This document shows, in pieces, positions 1 to 13,795 of a stretch of 64,000 nucleotides of DNA. The position numbers were made by a program, and so were the translations under genes. Where the stretch lies: assembly GCA_018389105.1 (NCBI GenBank), contig JACATO010000065.1, positions 391,001 to 455,000 on the forward strand, written 5' to 3'. Each line of letters begins with the position of its first letter. Position 1 is the first letter of the stretch. The notes under the pieces were generated by a model. It was given only the letters and a program-made list of their open reading frames with translations, was not told the DNA's origin and ran no database searches. The DNA is from Nautilus pompilius (Eukaryota; Mollusca; Cephalopoda; Nautilida; Nautilidae).

Positions 1-1147
1 TTCAAAGAAAGCAAATACAACATTTGTTTTTCCCCTCTGTCAGCTCCAAAGAAGTAGATGAAAGACCAGCGATGATGATGTTGCCATTGGGAGTACATGG
101 AAAGCCAAACTCTTAGGCTGTGGTATAAGCAAACAAACCACGATCTGTACCTAGTTAAATGGGAAGTGACTATAAGCATCAAGAGAAAGGTGGTCATCAT
201 CATGCCAAGTAACCAGTAATGATACTCAATTTCTAATGCAAGACCCTGTTCCATCAAGTCATTCACAGGATGAGATTTGAAACCTCAGTAACAAATTCCA
301 CAAACCTTTTGACAACTAAAATGCTGCAAGCAATGAGAGACCTGAAGCTTGTTTTCACAAGATAATTCTTTTTTACATTAAAAAATATATATAATGCAGT
401 TTTCAATATTTAGTTGTTTCGTTATAAAAAAAACCCAACTTTAAATGGCCATATATGCCACCCAAATCTTGAATTTTATCAGTGGATAATTTAGTAAACC
501 TTTCCACGATGCAATGGCATGACTGTCAATGTCAGCTGCTTTTGAATGATTAACTTTCAAAGCAACATGGCAGAGAAAGTGAAATGTTTAAAGGGAAGAA
601 AATAATATAACACTCTGCCAGAAAGAAACAGTGCTGAAAAGCTTAACCCCAAGTAAGCACACTAACAAAGGAATGATCTTTGGATCTGCTTTTGAAGATT
701 GGTAGACATTTTACTGTCTTCTACTTGTGCTCAAAGTCAATAGTGAGTTTTTGTAGTTGCTACATTGTGAGAATTTTTCAATGATATATAGAAACCAAAT
801 TCGGAATGCATACACAGCCACTTTAATTCATAGACTGTTCTGTTTTTGCACCATCCAAATAATTCGCCTAACATTGCTGAGTTATCTTCCTCAAAAGTAC
901 ACATAATAAACAAAAATGATGGTAGATTTTTTTTGCTAGCATGCTACTATATTCAGTAAAATTTCCAAAATTCGAAAATATAAAAAAGAGAAAATTTATC
1001 CCAACATTGAGCAGGCTGTCCCGCTATTGATTTGGCTGATAAACAAACACTGATGATTTCTCAATGTCACAAAATCACAGAAGTATGGAAATGTTGTTTA
1101 TTTGTCTGCTTTAAGAACATCAATGCTAACATGTCATGGTTCAATTT
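1..1147. other. AT-rich non-coding DNA
   Basis: No convincing exon, RNA gene or named repeat was recognised. Short open frames here lack family resemblance and splice support. Probably intron or intergenic DNA. Confidence 0.6.
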
Positions 1148-1312
1148 CCCCTGTATGGTACCTGGATCCACTACCTTTAAAATCTGCATTACTCAGCAAT
1201 GTTTCAACCACAGGATGACACAAAGTACCTTTCTCATTAGTATGTGATGACAAATCCATATAACTCCAACCCCCTATTTTACATTATAAGTTGACTAAAC
1301 ATGCAAGACAGT
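1148..1312 (+). repeat. Dispersed ~150-bp repeat, copy 1
   Basis: This stretch shares an ordered set of blocks with 41165-41310: CTGTATGGTACCTGG-like start, then ACCTTTAAAATCTG, a GTACCTTTCTCATTA-like block, ACTCCAACC, and GTTGACTAAA. Two more diverged copies lie at 13678-13795 and 46115-46233 (minus). The family is not one I can name. The better-preserved ends begin TTAACCCTCTGTA, so a piggyBac-type MITE with TTAA target sites is possible, but this copy has lost that end. Confidence 0.5.
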
Positions 1313-1886
1313 AAGGTAAAAAAAAAAAATGGTGTATTATATACATGTAGGATTACAAAGCCTTAACTAATGAGCCATTTTTCCATAATCTTATGATTCT
1401 GTTTTCATTTCCTTAAAAAAAATACAGATTAGTGTTGCGCAAGTAATGGAAGTGATAGCTTATTTTGCATTAGCATTGTGTGTTTTGTAATTTAAACTGG
1501 CAAACCTTTATACATACATCTGCAGGTAGTTCATGTTCAGTCATACTGGCATTTTCTATCTGGGAACGTTTGGATCCTAAATACTGTAGACCTGTTTGGA
1601 TAATGTTTGGATAAATGTATCTGAAGTATTCATTTATTAGACTTTACTTTGCAACATGGCAGATTTGCTTTGTACTAATCCGTTTGTGACACAGGCTTCT
1701 AGGAAGTTGTGTATATCTATAAATAAAATCATCACATGATACATCAATAAAAGCTGACCCAATGAATAATGCAACTTGTGTGGGATATTTTTATATTACA
1801 AAGGTGATTTTTAAAAAAAAAATGCAAAGAAAAATGGCTTAAATTACTTAGTGGTAAATTCCTGACAAAAATATGATTTATTCGTT
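1313..1886. other. AT-rich non-coding DNA
   Basis: I see no gene, RNA or recognised mobile element in this stretch. Confidence 0.55.
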
Positions 1887-1930
1887 AATAATAACAACAA
1901 CAACAAAACAACAACACAATAATAATAATA

Positions 1931-1969
<39 letters not shown>

Positions 1970-1970
1970 T
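1887..1970. repeat. CAA/AAT microsatellite
   Basis: A CAA-rich tract runs directly into a long AAT trinucleotide array with a short TATA interruption. It is a simple-sequence repeat by direct reading. Confidence 0.95.
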
Positions 1971-2689
1971 CTATAATATAAATAATATTACATGGCAGAG
2001 CCCATGCAGACTGAGTTGTGGCATTTTAAATTTTAATGGAGCCAGGGGATAGAAACCCCAGATTTTTTCTTTTAGGTGGTTGATTGTGATAGTGAAAGGG
2101 TTACAGATCAGATACTGTGTTACAAGAAGGGGAGGGGACAAAATAATACAAAAATAACTGGGGTGGCTACTGTACCTCAAGAGATGCCACATTAGAAAAT
2201 GATGAAAAAATGAAGAAAATAATCATATGAATAAATGTGCAAGGTAAAAAAAAAAGGAGATAAATTCTTACAGCTTCCTTGGTAAATTTTAAACATAAAT
2301 AAAAAAAATTTAATGTTTTGAAAAAATTCAGATTTTTGTTAACACCGTATTCAGCTTTAACAAAAAGAAAAGAAAAGAAAAACTATTTATCAGATTTTGG
2401 ATGAACCTGGCTTTAGAGATGTCACCATGGTATATTACTTGAACAACAACAAAAAAAAACAAAAGAAAGAAAAAAGGATTAATCTGCTGAATGGCCAATC
2501 ACTGCCTACTAATTTATTTACCTGTCTTTAACTTACAACACTGTTTTTCTATGTGATTAACAAAAATAGTTTCACAGACCAAAGATCCCCCAAAATTTGA
2601 CTTATATAAAGATTACTTCCCCTTTGTCTTACCTCTTCTGTGCCAAGAACTCAACAACATGCTTGAGTTGTTGCTGTTTTTGTTGTTTC

Positions 2690-2965
2690 AGCTATCTCTC
2701 GTGGATGCATTTTTCCTGTCTCTGATATTCATCATCATGGGAGAAATCAAAGGTTGATGGCAAGGAAAGGTTTGGATTTCCATTACATTGAGTGTAAAAA
2801 AACCCTAAAAGAACTCTTGTTTTTTGTTTTTTTTTAGATGTGGGAGGAAACCATTGTGGCCAGCTGGTGAGAAGCAAGAAGAATCCATATAGGAGGATAT
2901 GCCAAACCAAGCTGATCCCCAGCCCTCAGCCTTAGCAATCTGGTCATCTAACCGCCAGACTACCA
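2690..2965 (-). mobile_element. tRNA-derived SINE, minus strand
   Basis: Read on the minus strand, a tRNA-like head near 2950 (CTGCTTGGTGGTAGTCTGGC) is followed by the block TTTGGCATATCCTCC, then GGATTCTTCTTGCTTCTC, CAGCTGGCCA and CCCACATCTAAAA. The same ordered blocks occur at 22725-23060 and 63531-63860, and the tail block at 23756-24060, which defines one diverged SINE family. Octopus genomes are known to carry tRNA-derived SINEs (OK, OR1, OR2 families), but I cannot assign this copy to one. The 3' side runs into a CAA-rich tail around 2640-2690. Confidence 0.7.
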
Positions 2966-5900
2966 CCAAGCAGCTGTGAATGTTTAAAAAAAATTTAAAT
3001 AAATAATTTTTTTCTTTTTTAACAGTATATTATAAGACTGAGAAAAGGGGAATGTTTTAAGGAGATTTTAATCCCCATTTAGAATTATTAAGGGTGGAAT
3101 CTTGTAATATTCTCTAAGAATGTAAAGTTCATACAATTTAATTTTGGGAAGTTTCAAGAAGGGACAAAGGGAGGGAGGAAATCTGGGTGTTTGTATTGCT
3201 TTGTGTCATTTTTCTGCTGTGAGAACTTGGAAACTAAATTCACAAGATAGCGGCAGAAAACAAGGACAGGATGCAGCGATATTCATGTAACTCCAGAGCC
3301 AGTGAGCATATTTCCAACCCCTCCTCTCTCTCTCTCTCCGAGCTCTACCTCAAAACCAGTAAGGAAGAAAATATATTCCTTTCTCCAGACTTCTTGTTGT
3401 TGTGTCCCACCCCCTTCCATCCAAGCCCAGACAAAACTAAAACCAGTACCATATGGTAGGCATCAGGGGCTGCCTGCTCCACTGCCAATACCTAAATGGA
3501 TGCCCCCAGTTGAAAAACTCTGGCAGGCCAGAAATGGCTCATAACATGAAATGATCAATCAGAGACAATATTTATTTAGAAATAGATAAACAAATTTAAA
3601 AAAGAAAAGTTTAAATGCTATAAGTTATGTATACACAACATTAATGGAGAGATTTGAAGCGTTGGCCAGTAAGTAAAGAATCTTGTCTACAAAACATTCT
3701 TATCCCAAAAGAGCAAGGATCAGTCATTTTGTGTAATTCTCTCCACAATAAGATTTTGTTTATTTGTGTTTTTATTAATTATTTTTGAAGTAAGCTACAC
3801 AGTATAGTACCATGTGTAGGGACATTTCCAAAGTATATTTTTCCTCTGGAATAGAGCTTGGATTTTAGATACAACCCTGAGCTAAGAATCATAACATTAT
3901 TCAGGATGACATCTTTACCAACTCTCTTCAACCATTACAGAACAAAACTGAACAAATTACATTTACTTTAAAAAAAACAAAGTTACAAAACTTCTGAGAG
4001 ATAACACTGGGTAACACTATTATTTAATCTAGACATTTTAAATTAATAAAACCATTTAGTTTCCAAATTTAAACTCATTCCAACCTGATTTCTTGCTGTT
4101 TAAAAATGTGACATTTTTGTCAGTTTTTAAATTGATTTTAAAATAATTAACTGAATCTACATCATAATAAATATTCTACCTCACAAAAGCAATTTTATTT
4201 GTTGTTAGCAACACAGTTTGAATTAAATTGATAGACTCCTTTCTCCTGCCTCTAAAACTCTGGATCATTACCCAGCTGCATGGTACAGTTTGTGAGCATA
4301 TAAAATACTAATCACAGAATTAATTGCAGTACATCACTACTAATCCAAAGTGTTCACAAAGATGTTTACATGTTTTTTTTTCTTCCAGTAATAATATATT
4401 TATGGAACATGAATCTTAAATCTTGGATGCTGTTGTATTCAGTGGTTGCTACTATTTCTCTCAGAGTGGGAGTAGCACCTGCTCAATGAACTAACACACT
4501 GATAGATTGGTATAGAAGAGCAAGAAGAAATCAAGATCTGCAAATCAAACTGGTGTGCCACACACTTAGCCACCTGCCATCCTTATTAAACACAAAAAGC
4601 CTACAAAACTGATGCTTTTATTTAATAAAAGCAAACCCTTAATAAGTACTCTGTTAAAAACTTCTAAAAAAATTCATTTAATGCTAGCATTAATCTTTTG
4701 CAGCCACATCATGCATTTATGTCAGAGCAAACCAACCTGGGCATCCATTTTGCCTTATGTCGTCACAGTGAAGATGGAATATGGTCTCTGATTCCAAAAA
4801 AAAAAGAAAATGATTTAAGACAATCATCACATTTACAGCTCTAGCCAACATATTTTTCCTTGCATACATGAGGAAGAGTGTAAAATAAATCTAAATTTAG
4901 GTAATGGCAAATAAGTTTTGAACTGCCGACTGAACAACTAATCAAAGAATTATCTGGAGATGTGTGAACAGAAATAGCTCTGTGCTTGAAAGCTGAAGAA
5001 CAAAGCTCGCTGCAACATTTTATGTGTATACACACACACCACACATAACACATGCACGTAATTAGAAAATGTTTTCAAATGCTAATAAGCAAAGATATCT
5101 GGTATAAACTGTTCTATCCTATTACATCTTGTTTGCATTAAACGATGCCAATATAGGTAGCACTAAAAATAAACTAAACACTTTATTCTACTGAATTAAT
5201 GGAAGAAAAAAGAGACTCAGGTTAGACATTTTATCATGTGCCAACACTTAATATTTTACCCTGCTTTGTGGATCAGTAAGTAAGCTACACATTAAAGACC
5301 CTAATGTACATTTAATGGGCCAACATTTTTACAGTTGAAAAAGTAGACATGTATATTTTCAACAAAATAAATGAATTTCTGTTTTAATCACGTATGCTTT
5401 GTAGCCAATTCCTTTGATTTATTGTTCCTAGCCCTAATCTTGTGTGTGATTTGTCATGTACATTATAGCCCTATATACATTAACCAATGTTCTGGATTAT
5501 TATCAGTGACTTTTTTCTTGAACCTCTTTGGTACCTTTGATTCAGAAGTATGCATCTTCCTCCAGTCACACACACTATACATCTAGTGGTGTTACAAGGG
5601 GCACATTCTTTGGCTTCAGTTGTAAATACAATTCTGTTTATTTGATGTTTTACACATTTGAAATTGTACCCAATGTTTTGAAGATGACATCTCTGGTTGT
5701 GCTGAGGGAGACCTACATATTTGCTATCTGGCTGCAACTGTGATCAATGTCCACTGCGCAAAGGCGCTCTTTTTGGGAGAATCTCATAGCACTGGATATT
5801 TGCCCTAGACAAGTGAGTAGTCAATATATTCTCCTCCTTAGCTATTTCTCAGAGAAATTCATTAATTCACCCACTACTGGTTCTCTATCTCCTAGAGAAG

Positions 5901-8900
5901 ATTTCATCGGTATAGAGGCTTTTTAGCACAAGAGCTTCAATCAGGTTAGAGACTGAAACTAATTTCATTATGCACCAAAAGACATATTCATTTACATATC
6001 AAAGGCTGTTCATTTGTTTGTTTCAAGATATGCATGTATGATGACTATGCATGCTTGCATGTGAATATATCTTAAAGGAACACAAATACATTCAGTAGGA
6101 CTACAAAACTAAAGAATTTTTGTGTAATAATCTACCTATGGCATTGATTTATAGAAAATTTCATTAAATTTACACTTTTTTTATTTTTGGAAGATGTATT
6201 GGTGACACACAAGGTCTCCTGTCAAGAAGAGCACAATAACTCTGTTACATCATAATTATCCATAGTAGTAAGATGTTATGACATCCATACAAGTTCTGAG
6301 GTCACGAAGTATTTCATGTGCACTGCATCCCCCCCCCTATCAAAAGCATAAGATAGTAGTCTCCAAAGAACGGATATGTGAATATTTATTTATTTCTTGT
6401 TTGCGTTTGATAACATGGCATTAATGAACTTTAGTACTGAAACCAATCTGCTAAAACTGTGTAGACTTCAATGTTTCTTTAAATACTATTCTAGTAGAAA
6501 TCAAAAGAGAATGAGTAGCAAAACATTTTCTGTAGCACATTTTTTTCATCTCCCTTTCTCTGATGTCCTTTTTGATAAGTGATGTATTGCTTGTTATAAG
6601 TTATCAACAATACTATACTGTTCCTTTCTTATCCCTGTATTAAGCACAATGTTAAAATCTAAAGTCAGTCTAAGACGGAAGCTTATCAAATCTGTATTTT
6701 ACTGCCAGGAAATATATCACTGTTAACTTTAAGAAATTATTCAAAGTACTGCAAAATCCATATTTTTCTCATCATCTATTTTCTCAATTTTTACATTTAG
6801 TCTAAAATTAAAGATAATCTGAATAATTAAAACGGTTTACTTTTTGATATTTTATAGCCAAATTTTCAGAAAATAAAAAAGCTAAGAATTAAAAAAAAAA
6901 ATTAAAAAATAGAAATCTAAGTTATTATTTGTAATAACAACTTGACAGTTTTTACTGATTTGCTAACAGCTGCTCATGTTTTCCTTCTATCTTGTGGTTT
7001 CACATTTCTTGCCTCCAGGGTGCATGGACAATTAAAGCTGAATTACTGTCATAGAATCTCTGATACTTGCAAAATTGTGGTTACCAAAAACCACCCACCG
7101 CCAAACTAAACTAGAATTCTAAGCTATGTGGTTGCATACAGTTAAATGCTTGTGTCAAGTTTAGAAATTCAAGCAAAAAGCTGCCAGTCCCAGGTTTTCT
7201 ACCACCCAATGACTCATGGATAAATGATACCATTGCAAGGTCCATCTCACCTTCGATTTTCAAAATTTTTCAAAAGACAGCAAGTCATTAGGACCCCGAC
7301 CATTAAAAGAAATATCTCTGGAATTTTGTGGGCCTAACCTTTTGCTTCAAATACCAAAATAGGGTATAGTTATTCTGAAATAGAGTCCAGGCTCCAGAAA
7401 CAGTGAGTTTGGACCAAAGATACCAAATATATTGGATTTTCTCTGAAGCACTTGAACCACCAGCAAATACCAAGTATGCTGGACTTTGGAGATTGTTCTC
7501 ATTATTTAATGATTACAAAAAAAAAACAAAAAAACAACAACAAACAAACACAGTAAGTCATTGTTTCTGTTATTAAAATTACTATAGTACAAGAATCACA
7601 GCTTATTATTCATTAAATAAGTATTCATGTCTTGTTTGTGTGGCATTAGCCACCCAAAAACCAGCCATAAATGCTGCTACTAATGCCACCCGTTTGGTGT
7701 CTGACTATAATTTTTTGTAGTTGTCATACTCTCTTCTTTTTTTTTGTTTTGTTTTACATACCCCTAATTACCCTGACAACAATTATCTCATGACAGCACT
7801 CAGAATACTAGAACCTACAAGGACTCTGATTAGAAGAGAGAGAAACTTCAATACCCCAAAACAAAGAACATACATACTTTAGTGAGCCAGTACGGAACAC
7901 TGAGACCGATGACTAATCACCACCAACAACACGGAGACCCATAAAAACAAAAAAAATACATAGTTACCATCCTACAAACAAGTGCGCAACCATTACTGAG
8001 ACGTCTTTAAAACTAATTTTATCGAGCATGAATTCTATCTTGTTTAAAAGAGCCAATTAATTTTGTGTGTAAGGTGTTGTGGAAAGCAGAGATGGAAATC
8101 TGCATTGATTCCTAGGCTGAGAATAGTAGTTTGTAATATATACTGTATAAACATAGTTTTGGTCTAGTCAGTACTGATGACGATAATATTTTAAAAGAAA
8201 GGTTTAAACACTCTTTCACTTTGCCAGTAAAAGTAACAAACGCAACACTATCAATTAAGATAAGCAATGCACTTTGAGAAAAACAGCAAAAATTGTACCA
8301 GCCAAAAAATGTAATATTTGAAATTAATATTTCATCCCTAATTTTCTTATGTCAGATTCATGCAATCACTGATTCTCTGTGGTTTAAACTTGTGTCTATT
8401 ACATTTGCCACCTAGAAACTAATTGTTGGTGAGTGCAGCAGCTTGAGTCAAAACTGTAAAGAATCTATGGGGGTTGTATGAGGTTTTACACAAAAAGAAA
8501 ATCAATTTCGTGATACCATGTTTGAATTCTTGACTGCTGCCCCTGCCACTGCTTTGTCAATTACTGTATGGGTAAAGGAATGCTGCATTCTCAAGCATCT
8601 GTCACCAAAGTGAGATTATTTATCATACATCATCACCAGTGATAAATACTGGATAATGCCAATAAAGATGCAGTGTGTATTTGTATTTACATAAAATATA
8701 CTATGCATGTTCAATTAAAGCATGGCTATTAGCCATCAACTTCAACAAAATTAATTTCTTATGTACATATATATGAATTAGTTTTTTTTAATCTACTAAA
8801 TTTCTAATGTCCATTAAAAACATAGAATAAATAAAAGGAACAAAAAATGTTTGAGTATTCAAATGAGATGTGGTGTAGGATATTTTAATAAGGAAAAAGT

Positions 8901-9492
8901 TTTAAATCTATTTTTTCTGCATATGCTGCTAAAACCACAATTTGTTTCTAATTTGGAGTTGATTAACACAGATCACTGCTTTAGGCATGAAACTTGTTTA
9001 ATTTTTGCCTTCTTTTCCAACAATCTTTTTCACTTGTTAGTTTTATAAACATTTCCAACATACCGTTTATGCAGATGTGATTAAAACAACAACTATTTAA
9101 ATCTCTACTAATACTTTCCTAGCTAAAATAAATGTGGGGTAAAAACCAGTAGCATTTTTTTTATTTACTTTAAAATAATACAGAAAAATGTTTTAGAAAA
9201 AATATAGATAATTTTCTCTTTAAGATGACAATGTAAAGAAGAATATGCCAAGTATTAATTAGTTAATAAACCTATGTTATTAAATACTATACTCCAAATG
9301 CTTTTAAATGTACATAAAAGAAAACAAATGTAGAAAAGCCAGAAAATCAAAGAATTTTGTTCCACAAATTTCCGCTGATAAGATACAACAAAATTTGGGT
9401 ACTGACTAATTATAAATAGCAGGTGTTTGATGGAGAATTAATGAATCAGATTTGCAAGAATTGCTACATCAAAAGTATGAATTCTATTCCAG
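2966..9492. other. Long AT-rich non-coding stretch
   Basis: More than 6 kb without a recognisable exon, RNA gene or mobile element. It holds only short chance open frames and minor A or CA runs (for example near 5030 and 7520). Interpreted as intron or intergenic DNA. Confidence 0.55.
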
Positions 9493-9573
9493 TCACTTCT
9501 GCAGCCAGCAGCTTCTAAAGCTCTTATTAAGATGGAAGATGAAGCGGATGGCAAATTGATGTCTGAAATATGA
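9493..9573 (+). other. Weak candidate terminal exon, plus strand
   Basis: An acceptor-like TTCTATTCCAG ends at 9492. It is followed by 26 open codons and a TGA at 9571-9573, with an acidic stretch (KMEDEADGKLM). No family is recognised and the length is short enough to occur by chance in AT-rich DNA. It is listed because the splice signal and the less AT-rich sequence stand out from the surroundings; RNA evidence would be needed to accept it. Confidence 0.15.
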
Positions 9574-12500
9574 TGTTGGAAGTGCTTAGCTTATTTTAAA
9601 TCTCTGACAGTGATTTCAAACATCTGATGGAAAAATGCAATTTTTAGATGCAGCTGATTCTGGAAATTATAGAGCCAAAACACACAGCTAATCTGCCGTG
9701 ACCTTCCTGGAGACTAGTTCAGCACAGGGAAGTCTGCCATCATGGCTTAAAATTTTAAAAAAAAAGAAAGACTTACACAAAATTGCTTTGTATCATTTCT
9801 TTTATTTTTTTTTAAATATCTCTCTTTCTGTCTACATTTATTTATAGGAATGCATGCATTTTTTTATGATAATAGAATTTGTTATGTTTTCAATTTCCAT
9901 CTGAGCATATGATCTATCTAAATTCTGAGATAACTCAAAAAAAAAATTCTATCTCCATTATTGACCATCATTGTTCAACATTCTTTTCCACTTCTTTATC
10001 CCTAGCAACCTAATAATATCCCATGACATAGACCAGTAACACAGACTCATAATGTACAGCTCACTTCCTTATCCTTGCGGTAATTATAATTTCCAAAATA
10101 AATGTATAACTACATAGCAAATAAACAACAAAAATTTTTACCTTCTTCCCTCCCCTCCACATTTCTATAAGCTAGTTGGTGTTCATAATGAAGTAGCATT
10201 AAAGTTTATCGATCTTCAACAACAATAAACAAACAAAAAAGTACATAAATAAGTAAAGCGGTTTGGCTAAGCTTATTATTCTCATTATTTACTGTTTTTC
10301 AACATCTTTCCTAAAAGGATAAAGAATCAACCACTGAAAACATCCTGAAACAAGTTTTAACATCTTCCTGCAAGAAATCAAATATCCTTCATCTAATCCT
10401 GTTTTCTTTCATTCTTCTCAGAGCTTAATGCTGGTTTCAGGTAGAAAGACTGGAGCACAGGCTGATGATGGATGCAAAACAGATTTCAGAAATAACATCC
10501 TGCTTTTCTAAATAAATAAAATCACCTAAGTCTCTTAAATTTTTTTTTTTCAAAAATTAGATAATTACACTTAATAATGACAATAATAAAACAACTGTGA
10601 AGTTGTAAGAACTACTCACAACCAAAATAAATTTTTAAAAATATAAAATAAATAAAAACTATAAACAGTTTTAAAGAACTGATGTGTTTGGACACACTAT
10701 AATTGGATATTAACAGAAGAGAAATGACTGGGAAGGATGGAAGCAGTGGTTAATAAGGATTCACTAATGAACTTATATTTTAGATTTCGCTCCCTGTTTC
10801 TGTCTTCAAGGTTCAATCATGAAAAAAAACTGCTTCTGAGTGCAGTGATGTTAATTTGCAGCAAATTTTTTAGTGCAGCCATTTCTACTTAAATTTGTTT
10901 ATTGCACACGAGGCCCGAACTTGTCTTGATCTATCTGTATTTTTTCCTTGCCAATACTTTAGCTAGCTGTACCACCAAGTCATTCACCAAATTGGATGTT
11001 ACTCTTTTGGATATTTAAACCTTCCTATCATTTAACAGCAGCAGGTATTCAGATTCTGCTAACCCCTGAACACCAGGTGACCCTGGCATGTTAGACTCCT
11101 GGGTTTAGTGTCTGGTCTTAATGGCAGCCCAGGCAAATGAGGAAATTATATGATGCTGAGAAGACAAAAGAAAGCAGCCCATATGAAAATGCAGCTAAAG
11201 TAGGACCCAACAAATTAGATAGTGACAGTCCACATAAAATAAATGGTTTCATTATTCACCCCATTTTTCATAAGTCACCAGCTTTGGTCTACCTGATGAG
11301 AAATTGTGGGGGGGGGGGGTCATCAAAAAGCATAGTAAGCACAAATATCATCTGTAGACTCTCCGTCTTTGCCTTGGACCCCAGCTTTAATTTCAAAGAA
11401 GAATCACATACACTGATATGAACAATGTCAGTATGCACCTTCTGGAAACATTCTGGTGTTGATATTGCAAAGAAGCAAGAGAATAGCAGAGATACAACGA
11501 AACAACTGAAAATCTTTCACACTCTGATACATCAATGAAATAGCATGATTACTAAAAGAGTCGGTCTTAATAGGTCTGATCAATGATGTTGATGGTTCAG
11601 ATCTCACTACTAAATCCTGCAGTTATTCTCACCAGTAGAAACTTCATTTTAAGTCCACTCATCATGAGGGTAAGCACGGAGTAAACCTTCACAGGTCAAC
11701 CAAAGCACTGTACAGCTGAAAGAGAACCAGCCTCTCCCTGCTCACATAACATACTTTCTTTGATACCTTTTTTTTTTTTTTTTAAATCACCATCCCTTGA
11801 GAGAACCCTGAGAGTAATACCCAATTCTGAAACATCAGGAGATCACTAAGCAAGCAATGCACTGTTGGATATTTCTAAATATACACGAACCTAACAGATG
11901 CTTTCTAATGAACAACAAAAATCATCATGGGCACAGTATCCACTGATAAGAGATAGATACACCATCCAGTAGCTTTTCATAAAAAAAAATATCAAAATAT
12001 GAAACCAGAGAAATTTACTTTACTGCTCCACTTTGTTAACACGACAACAGAGCAAGGTTTCCACAAGAATTACCCATCACTTACAACAACTAATAAGTTG
12101 TCATGAAATGTTTTCTGGTTGGTGATTTACCAGAGGCAAGATGGATACGGTGTTGCTCCATATGGATTTCATCACTGCTAAGTTAATAACAGTGCACTAG
12201 CATGACGTCCTCATCAATCCCTTGTAAGAATTCTTATAACCTTCGACATCTACATGGTTAAGACAGACTGATGAAGTCAGTACACATTTCCTGTTGCTAC
12301 TTCTTTTATTTTCATTCCCCTTAAATTAAAAATAAACAAAAGAAAGAGAAGGCAGACCTCTAGACAACATTGTTTATCAAGCACAAATATTCTCAAGATG
12401 ATGAGGCGGCAAAGATTTAGGAGAAATCATTTTGAGAAATGAAACAAGTCTAAATATGAATCTTTAAAAAAGAAAACTTATTTAAATTTAAATTTGCATT

Positions 12501-13601
12501 GTGCTGGTAATGTTTAGAAAACCTCTCCTCAGCCTCAGATTTAGTACCTCCTCCATTAAGTAGGCAGGTCAGCATATATCAGACACATTTGCATCACTCA
12601 ACTCCTCTCTATGGCTGGCTTAATATTCTTGGTCCTATAACAAAGCTTTCTGCTTTCTTTGGGTGCTCAGGGAATGGCAGAACAATGGCATCTATCTGCC
12701 CAGACCATAGTGCAACCATTCCATCATCTGATAACATACTGTTCATTAATGAATGTGCACCAATGCTTTTGTACCTAGTAAACTTTTTAAACAAGCAATA
12801 TTTATTTTTATGTGCATGTCATATGAAGAGTTTGCTTTATTATTAGAATTATTACATAATATTAAAAGTTTTACTGGTACTGATGGGGAATAATAGTTAA
12901 GTTTATGAAAAATGTCCTATCTTCAGATGTGGGCATGACTGGCAGAAAGAGATTGGTTCTTTTCTAAACTTTTTCTCTTTTCTTAGTTTTTAGAAACATT
13001 GCTACCATTTATCTTTTCATGCTTTCTGTAAAATAATACATCTACTATTGAAAGGTTTTATAAAATGGAGATCCAGAAAATTGGTTTCTTGAAAGGGTAA
13101 TCCTAGCATAGAAATACAAACCATTGAGCAATGGAGGAGTCAGCATACCATTGTACAATAATGAAATGAAACTGATGCTTAAAAGGGGGGGGGGTGACAG
13201 AAAGATGCAGTGGAGACTGCATTATCAATTCGGGGCATAAAAGACACGAAGTCACGCCGTGACTGTTCTGTGGTAAAATATCTTGATGACTTTTAGCAAA
13301 TACAAGACAGTCTGGTCATATCTGTCTCTCCGTCTCTATTGCTCTTTCTATCTCTCTAAGTGATTTAATGATCACATCTGAAGTTATCATGTCACTTGTT
13401 TGTTTTTTTTTGTTTTTTTTTTTTTGCGACTAGCAGCAGGTTCAGTTATACACACAGATGATATCCTTACACCATGGTTCTTTCCTTAAGTAAATGAAAG
13501 CTTTGAGAAACTCATTTCTGGTATGGAGTAAATTAAACATCACTTTTTTAATCAAAAGTATTTGCTAAAAATAAAACAAAATTTAATAATGTGTATTATC
13601 C
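9574..13601. other. AT-rich non-coding DNA
   Basis: Contains T, A and G homopolymer runs (a poly-G near 11308, a poly-T near 11768) and open frames without family resemblance, including one at 11137-11421. No gene could be supported. Confidence 0.55.
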
Positions 13602-13628
13602 ATATATATATATATATTTTTTTTTTTC
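13602..13628. repeat. TA dinucleotide and poly-T tract
   Basis: Alternating TA run followed by an uninterrupted T run, read directly. Confidence 0.9.
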
Positions 13629-13677
13629 ATTTAAAAGAAAATTCTCTAATGTGATGGTAATTTCAATGCAATTAAAA

Positions 13678-13795
13678 TTAACCCTCTGTACAGCATCTGG
13701 GAGAAGTACGTTTGCCCCCTACCACCTTTCAAATCTGAGCACAAGTTGAGCCCTAAGAGGCTGTGACACATGGTAGTTTCCTTATTAATATAATA
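13678..13795 (+). repeat. Dispersed ~150-bp repeat, copy 2 (TTAA end)
   Basis: Begins TTAACCCTCTGTACAGCATC, the reverse complement of the end of the copy at 46115-46233 with few changes. Further in, ACAAGTTGAGCCCTAAGA corresponds to CCAAGTTGGGCCATAAGG in that copy, and both end near CTTATTAATA. TTAA followed by CCCT is typical of piggyBac-type ends. No coding sequence is present, so this is a non-autonomous repeat or MITE fragment. Confidence 0.55.

Noticed and set aside
2632..2690. Minus-strand frame LKQQKQQQLKHVVEFLAQKR followed by a GTAAGA donor
   Set aside because: It sits in the CAA-rich tail of the SINE, has no pyrimidine tract before it, and has a stop just upstream. It is better read as a SINE tail than as an exon.
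11137..11421. 94-codon plus-strand open frame
   Set aside because: It runs through a poly-G tract giving a glycine run, has no homology I recognise and no exon signals; probably chance.
12609..12794. Minus-strand open frame with a protein-like look (ALWSGQIDAIVLPF)
   Set aside because: No recognised family, no splice signals and an equally open plus-strand frame over the same bases. I cannot support a gene.
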